DNA of 64,000 bases from Qipengyuania aquimaris (GTDB lineage Bacteria > Pseudomonadota > Alphaproteobacteria > Sphingomonadales > Sphingomonadaceae), in NCBI RefSeq assembly GCF_009827445.1, contig NZ_WTYI01000001.1, positions 62,001 through 126,000 on the forward strand, given 5' to 3'. A model generated the notes under the pieces. The model did not search any database. It was given only the letters and a program-made list of their open reading frames with translations, and was not told the DNA's origin. Position numbers and translations under genes: made by a program. Shown one piece after another: positions 60,167-64,000 of the stretch (within the stretch, counting starts at the first letter, position 1; each line of letters opens with the position of its first letter).

Positions 60167-61510
60167 TCAATTCTCGGGACCGCTTCTCAGGACACGCCAG
60201 ACGATCAGGGATGCCAGAATGCCTCCAGCGATATTGGCAACCAGTTCCGCTCCGTAGATCGCTTCGGCACCGAGCGCGGATCGCAGCAGCCAGCCGAAGG
60301 GCAACATCACGAGGAACACGCGCGCTGCGCTCTGGGTCAGCGCTAGCCCCGCTCGGTCTACTGCGTTGAGCGCGCCATTCGCCACGATCAGCAGGCCGAA
60401 GCCGGCATATCCCCAGACCGCGATTTCCAGATAGCTTTCGAATTCGGCGACCACGGCAGGATCGTCGGTAAAGAATTGCGCGAACCAGCCGCCCGTCAAG
60501 TAAAGCAGGATCGCCGTCGCCAATCCGTACACCACGCAGAAGACCGCGGAATAAAGCATGGCGGTGCGGGAGCGGTCGGGCTGGCGTGCACCCCAGTTCT
60601 GGCCGACGATCGCGCCGATCGATCCGGACAGGGCCAGCAGGGGAACCGTCGCAAAACTCTGGAGCCTGCCTGCGGCACCGAAGCCTGCAACCGCGGCTTC
60701 GCCCTGGCTGGCGAGCAAGGCTGTGAGCACCGACAGGCCGATCGGGTTGATGGCGTTGGAAAAGGCGGCTGGTCCGGCAACGCTAATGATCGCGCGGCTG
60801 CTCTCGCCAACGTTGCAGCGTCGGATCGAAGTCGGGTTGATATGCAATTGCGCGCTTTTGATCAGGTAGAGCGCGACCAGGATGGCGATGCCGAACCCGG
60901 CGATCGAGGCGTAGGCGGCCCCTGCTATGCCGAAACCGGCAAATCCGAAAGCCCCGGTAATCAGGATCGGGTCGAGGATCCAGTTCGCGACCGAGTAGGT
61001 GATCGAGACGTAGCTCGTCTTGCGGGCTTCGCCCTGTCCGCGCAGCACCCCGTTAAGGCCCATTTGGAGCAGCAATACCGGAAGCCCCAGCGAATAGGGC
61101 TGCATGTAATCGCGGATCAGCGGCAGGAGCCCATCGCTCGCCTGCATCAGCCGGAAAAGCGGATCGAGCAGCACGAATAGCGCCAGCCCCATCACCACGC
61201 CCACGACGAGCGCAAAGACCGCGCCGAAATTGGCACGCCGTTCCGCACGCTCGACATCGCCTTCGCCCAGCGCGCGGGCGATCACGGAATTGATCCCGAC
61301 CATCACCCCGACGCCGAGGCTGGAGAGCGCAATGGTGATCGGGAAGATGAAGCTGACCGCGGCGAGTTCCTGCGATCCCAGCTGGCCGATGAAATAGGCA
61401 TCGATGAGGCCGACCGACATGATCGCGGCCACGCCAATGATCATCGGCGCCGTCTGCCCGACGAGATGGCCCGCTATGCTTCCGCGCGTCAGTTTGGCCG
61501 TCTCGCTCAT
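60167..61510 (-). CDS. MATE family multidrug/sodium antiporter
   Basis: This 447-residue protein has 12 membrane segments in two related halves, each opening with a conserved SxG/AAxTVxGxYD-like pattern, here seen as IMSVGLIDAYFIGQLG and FGAVFALVVGVVMGLALF. The SIAGHLVGQTAPMIIGVA start and the FSNAINPIGLSVLTALLASQGEAAVAGFG segment are typical of MATE exporters. Substrates are unknown. It is upstream of cheA on the same strand but separated by 72 bases, so a shared promoter is doubtful. Confidence 0.88.
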   Translation of the reverse strand: MSETAKLTRGSIAGHLVGQTAPMIIGVAAIMSVGLIDAYFIGQLGSQELAAVSFIFPITIALSSLGVGVMVGINSVIARALGEGDVERAERRANFGAVFALVVGVVMGLALFVLLDPLFRLMQASDGLLPLIRDYMQPYSLGLPVLLLQMGLNGVLRGQGEARKTSYVSITYSVANWILDPILITGAFGFAGFGIAGAAYASIAGFGIAILVALYLIKSAQLHINPTSIRRCNVGESSRAIISVAGPAAFSNAINPIGLSVLTALLASQGEAAVAGFGAAGRLQSFATVPLLALSGSIGAIVGQNWGARQPDRSRTAMLYSAVFCVVYGLATAILLYLTGGWFAQFFTDDPAVVAEFESYLEIAVWGYAGFGLLIVANGALNAVDRAGLALTQSAARVFLVMLPFGWLLRSALGAEAIYGAELVANIAGGILASLIVWRVLRSGPEN

Positions 61511-61632
61511 TACCGGGCAGCGCTAGCGGGGCGGGGCGCGCAAGGGAAGCGCTCAATTGCTCAGCATAGCTTGCCCGGAAGGGGGGCACCATGCGATAGA
61601 GGTTGCAATAAGAGACCCAAGGAGAGCACGCC

Positions 61633-62397
61633 ATGGCAACGCAGATGAAGCCTAAGTTCGAATGCAGCGAAGCGGAATGGAAGGTCCGGCAGGATTTGGC
61701 GGCCTGCTATCGCATCTTCGACCACCTCGGCTGGGGCGAGAGCATCTACAACCACATCTCCGTTGCCGTGCCGGGCGAGAAGGACACGTTCCTCATCAAT
61801 CCCTTCGGCCTGCTCTACGATGAAGTGACCGCCTCGAACCTCGTCAAGATCGACGTCGAGGGCAACAATGTCGGCCAGTCGCAATACATGGTGAACAAGG
61901 CCGGCTTCACGCAGCACGCCCACTTCCACAAGCACCTTGGCGAAAAAGCGACGGCGATCTGCCATGTTCATACGACTGCGACCATGGCGGTGTGCAGTCA
62001 CAAGGACGGCCTGGTGCCGACCAATTTCTACGCCTGCAATTTCCAGGGCCAGATCGGCTATCACGACTTCGAGGGCGTGACCGTGCGCGCCGAAGAGGGT
62101 GACCGCCTGGTCGAGAACCTCGGCAACCACTCGATCCTGATGCTGCGCAACCACGGCCCCGTGGTGATGGACAAGACCATCCCCGGGATGTTCGTGAAGA
62201 TGTGGGCGCTCCAGCGTGCCTGCGAAATCCAGGTCGCGACCCTTTCGCAGGGTGAGGCCAACGTGATTTCGCAAGAGGTGGTCGACGTTCACCAGCGCGA
62301 CCTTGCCGTGATGGCCAGCCAGGGCGGCGCAGGCGTCCTCGATTTCGAGGCGTGGAAGCGCCGCGTGTCCAAGATCGACGACAGCTGGCAGAGCTGA
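61633..62397 (+). CDS. Class II aldolase/adducin family protein
   Basis: This 254-residue protein of the class II aldolase/adducin fold has the metal-binding His residues in CHVHTTATMAV and LRNHGPVVMDKTIP, and an acidic residue in the GWGESIYNHISV segment. These enzymes cleave or isomerise sugar phosphates (e.g. fuculose- or ribulose-phosphate), but adducin-type relatives have no known reaction. A good AAGGAGAG lies upstream of the ATG. The next gene begins at its stop (TGATG), so they are co-translated. Confidence 0.88.
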   Translation: MATQMKPKFECSEAEWKVRQDLAACYRIFDHLGWGESIYNHISVAVPGEKDTFLINPFGLLYDEVTASNLVKIDVEGNNVGQSQYMVNKAGFTQHAHFHKHLGEKATAICHVHTTATMAVCSHKDGLVPTNFYACNFQGQIGYHDFEGVTVRAEEGDRLVENLGNHSILMLRNHGPVVMDKTIPGMFVKMWALQRACEIQVATLSQGEANVISQEVVDVHQRDLAVMASQGGAGVLDFEAWKRRVSKIDDSWQS

Positions 62398-62609
62398 TGG
62401 CGGCAGGGAAGACCTGCCCGAAATGCGAAGGGCGGATGGAAGAGGGCTTCACGGTCGATCGCGGTTACGGAGAGGCCCACGTGCCCGGCTGGCACAAGGG
62501 CGCCCCTGACAAGAGATGGTGGGGGCTCAAGGTCGACAAGAAGAGCCTGCTCGCTATTGAGAGCTGGCGCTGCAATCGTTGCGGCTATCTCGAACACTAC
62601 GCCCGATAG
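62397..62609 (+). CDS. Small zinc-ribbon protein
   Basis: This 70-residue protein has two CxxC knuckles, CPKCEGRMEEG at the N-terminus and CNRCGYLEHYA at the C-terminus, which together make a DUF6487-like zinc ribbon. The ATG overlaps the TGA of the aldolase-family gene as TGATG. The small size and strong coupling point to a partner or regulator for that gene, but no function is known. Confidence 0.75.
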   Translation: MAAGKTCPKCEGRMEEGFTVDRGYGEAHVPGWHKGAPDKRWWGLKVDKKSLLAIESWRCNRCGYLEHYAR

Positions 62610-62621
62610 GTCCCGCCACCC

Positions 62622-63194
62622 ATGTCACGCATGACTGTGAACGATCGTCCGGTCGAATTCCTGATGGACGACGATACGCCCCTCCTGTGGGCCTTGCGTG
62701 ACGCCGCCAACCTCACCGGCACCAAATACGGATGCGGCACGGGCGATTGCGGATCGTGCATGGTCCATATCGACGGCGAACCGCTGCGCTCCTGTCTCGT
62801 GACCATCGGAGAAGCGGAGGGACGCTTCGTCACGACGATCGAGGGGCTGAGCGGCGACCGCTCGCACCCCGTCCAGCAGGCACTGGTAGCGGAACAGGCA
62901 ATCCAGTGCGGGTTCTGCACGCCGGGCATCGTCATGGCGGCGGCTGCCCTCATCAACCGCAATCCCGGCGCGTCGGAAGCCGACATCAAGGCTGCCGTGC
63001 CAAACCTATGCCGCTGCGGCGTCTATCCCCGACTGGTGAGTGCCATCCAGCGAGCGGGGCGCGTCGCGCGGAGGCAGGAGCGGATCAGCGCGGCACCTGC
63101 GCCGGGCATCAGCAGCGAGGACGCTGCGCGCGAAGTGCCTGCGCTTGCCGCGCCCCCGGAAGAAAGCGGGCGACCAGAGCCTGAAGACAGGTGA
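62622..63194 (+). CDS. [2Fe-2S] iron-sulfur subunit of a molybdenum-hydroxylase-type enzyme
   Basis: This 190-residue protein has the plant-ferredoxin fold cluster (GCGTGDCGSCMVHIDG, residues about 37-52) and the second helical cluster with QCGFCTPGIVMAA and LCRCGVYPRLV, the arrangement of IorA and CoxS-type subunits. Such subunits pass electrons from a molybdopterin subunit; neither that subunit nor a FAD subunit is within the window. The last 45 residues are a disordered Pro/Glu-rich tail. It follows the zinc-ribbon gene after 12 bases and ends at a terminator. Confidence 0.9.
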   Translation: MSRMTVNDRPVEFLMDDDTPLLWALRDAANLTGTKYGCGTGDCGSCMVHIDGEPLRSCLVTIGEAEGRFVTTIEGLSGDRSHPVQQALVAEQAIQCGFCTPGIVMAAAALINRNPGASEADIKAAVPNLCRCGVYPRLVSAIQRAGRVARRQERISAAPAPGISSEDAAREVPALAAPPEESGRPEPEDR

Positions 63195-63195
63195 C

Positions 63196-63218
63196 AAAGG
63201 CGACACCGTGTCGCCTTT
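63196..63218. terminator. Terminator after the [2Fe-2S] subunit gene
   Basis: AAAGGCGACA pairs perfectly with TGTCGCCTTT around CCG, one base after the stop. The stem itself ends in A/T pairs, so it can work in either direction; no long T-tract follows. Confidence 0.65.
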
Positions 63219-63323
63219 GGGCGGTCATCTCAACATATTGAAATAGATGAAAAAAAGCCTGCGTATCCCCGTCCCGGGACAGGGTGACACCTCGTTCCGC
63301 AAACGCTTGATCGACCTGGAGAA

Positions 63324-63372
63324 AGAGCGACTTTCCCTCTGCGCAATAACGCGCGTGTAGGAAAGTCGCTCT
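63324..63372 (-). terminator. Long-loop hairpin after the TonB receptor gene
   Basis: AGAGCGACTTTCC at 63324-63336 and GGAAAGTCGCTCT at 63360-63372 pair perfectly over 13 bases, with a 23-base loop that itself holds the small palindrome GCGC-AATAAC-GCGC. It lies 16 bases after the TonB stop on the minus strand and is followed by TTTCTCC, so termination is the likely role. The unusual length of loop and stem could also mean a stable RNA structure. Confidence 0.55.
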
Positions 63373-63388
63373 CTATGCAGGCATTGCC

Positions 63389-64000
63389 CTAGATTTCGAA
63401 GCGGACGCCGATACGCGCGCTGAAGGGATCGGCCGGCTGGATATTGTTGTTGCCGTGCGCGCTCGGATAAAAATCCTCGTCGAACAGGTTCTCGATGTTG
63501 AGCTGCACGCTCAGCCTGTCGCTGACGGTGTAGTACGCAGCGGCATCGACGCGCCAGTAGCTGGGCAGGACCACCGTATTGGAGAAGCTTGCGAACTGGT
63601 CCGACTGATGGATACCGCCGAAGCCGAAGCCCAGCTGTTCGGTCACGTCGAAGCGGTTCCATGCGCTAATCGAGTGCTTGGGAAGCTGCTGCAGGCGCTG
63701 GCCGGCATCGCCGAAAGCGTTGTCGTTCAGCAATTCGCCCTCGAGATAGGTGTAGCCGAGATTGGCTTTCCAGAAATCGGCAATCTCGCCGACCGCGCTG
63801 AATTCGAAACCTTCGATACGGCTCTCGCCGGCAAGGACAGTGAGCGTCGGATCGGTGGGCGAGGGCGCCTGGATATTGGTCCGCTCGAGACGGAAGAGCG
63901 CCGCGCTCAGGAGGACCTTGTCGAGCGGTGCCCACTTTGCGCCGAGTTCGTAATTGGTGAACTTTTCCGGCTCGAACTGCGCATCGCCCTGCGACAGGAT
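63389..64000 (-). CDS. TonB-dependent siderophore receptor, C-terminal part only
   Basis: The 204 visible residues are the end of an outer-membrane TonB-dependent receptor; the gene begins beyond the right edge. Alternating strands, with family segments EPEKFTNYELGAKW, LGYTYLEGELLND, YYTVSDRLSVQLNIENLFDEDFYPS and the closing SARIGVRFEI with a C-terminal Phe/Ile, are typical of ferric-siderophore (FhuE/FpvA-like) barrels. The substrate cannot be told from this part. A long-loop hairpin follows the stop. Confidence 0.9.
   Translation of the reverse strand: MLSQGDAQFEPEKFTNYELGAKWAPLDKVLLSAALFRLERTNIQAPSPTDPTLTVLAGESRIEGFEFSAVGEIADFWKANLGYTYLEGELLNDNAFGDAGQRLQQLPKHSISAWNRFDVTEQLGFGFGGIHQSDQFASFSNTVVLPSYWRVDAAAYYTVSDRLSVQLNIENLFDEDFYPSAHGNNNIQPADPFSARIGVRFEI

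Noticed and set aside
63247-63360. Small 37-residue ORF starting MKKSLRIPVPG
   Set aside because: It has no ribosome-binding site, and half of it is the stem-loop that follows the TonB receptor gene; the reading frame is better explained by chance.

Overview
The window reads as a chromosomal segment of a carotenoid-producing alphaproteobacterium, most likely an Erythrobacter/Qipengyuania-type member of the Sphingomonadales. The reasons are the compact crtY-crtI-crtB operon, the MipA, TonB-receptor, S9-peptidase and DUF885 gene content, a candidate GGAAC-N16-CGTT (EcfG-type) stress promoter, and the style of the ribosomal and chemotaxis genes. All functional calls come from motifs read by eye; no database search was run.

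Positions 1-8710 are an accessory island. From left to right it carries the open end of a very large STAND-type P-loop NTPase (minus strand), a DUF5710 protein, an overlapping trio (serine recombinase, small acidic protein, HNH-like zinc protein), a phage-O-like replication initiator, a small protein and a tyrosine integrase that ends 47 bp before tRNA-Gly(CCC). The initiator gene holds three exact-period 22-bp palindromic iterons followed by a purine tract, the layout of the lambda origin inside gene O.

Positions 8711-24566 are core genome: an SDR dehydrogenase, a Tat-exported PhoX-like protein, Dps, a 6-phosphogluconolactonase/Nudix pair, DNA polymerase IV, an MFS exporter, a biotin-dependent acyl-CoA carboxylase (two subunits) and the carotenoid operon crtY-crtI-LOG-crtB. 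The first two junctions of that operon are ATGA overlaps. The third is CTGA, so crtB appears to start at CTG.

Positions 24563-34265 hold exported hydrolases (an S9 peptidase, an amidohydrolase, tandem DUF885 lipoproteins), a 49-residue protein too short for most gene callers, and an AGCS amino-acid:cation symporter. Positions 34505-38502 hold secE-nusG and rplK-rplA, split by opposite-strand CPBP protease and PspA genes. rplJ-rplL does not follow.

Positions 38620-51751 hold a giant DUF2339 membrane protein, a CinA-like protein, an FMO/Baeyer-Villiger-type monooxygenase, a Wzy/Wzx-like polysaccharide pair, a PilZ protein, and a LacI regulator next to a beta-propeller/amidohydrolase fusion. 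Positions 51786-60094 are a complete minus-strand chemosensory cluster, cheA-cheW-cheY-cheB-cheR, followed by a GGDEF-EAL protein and an MCP with almost no periplasmic part. The right end has a MATE exporter, a class II aldolase-family gene, a zinc ribbon, a [2Fe-2S] subunit and the C-terminal part of a TonB-dependent receptor.
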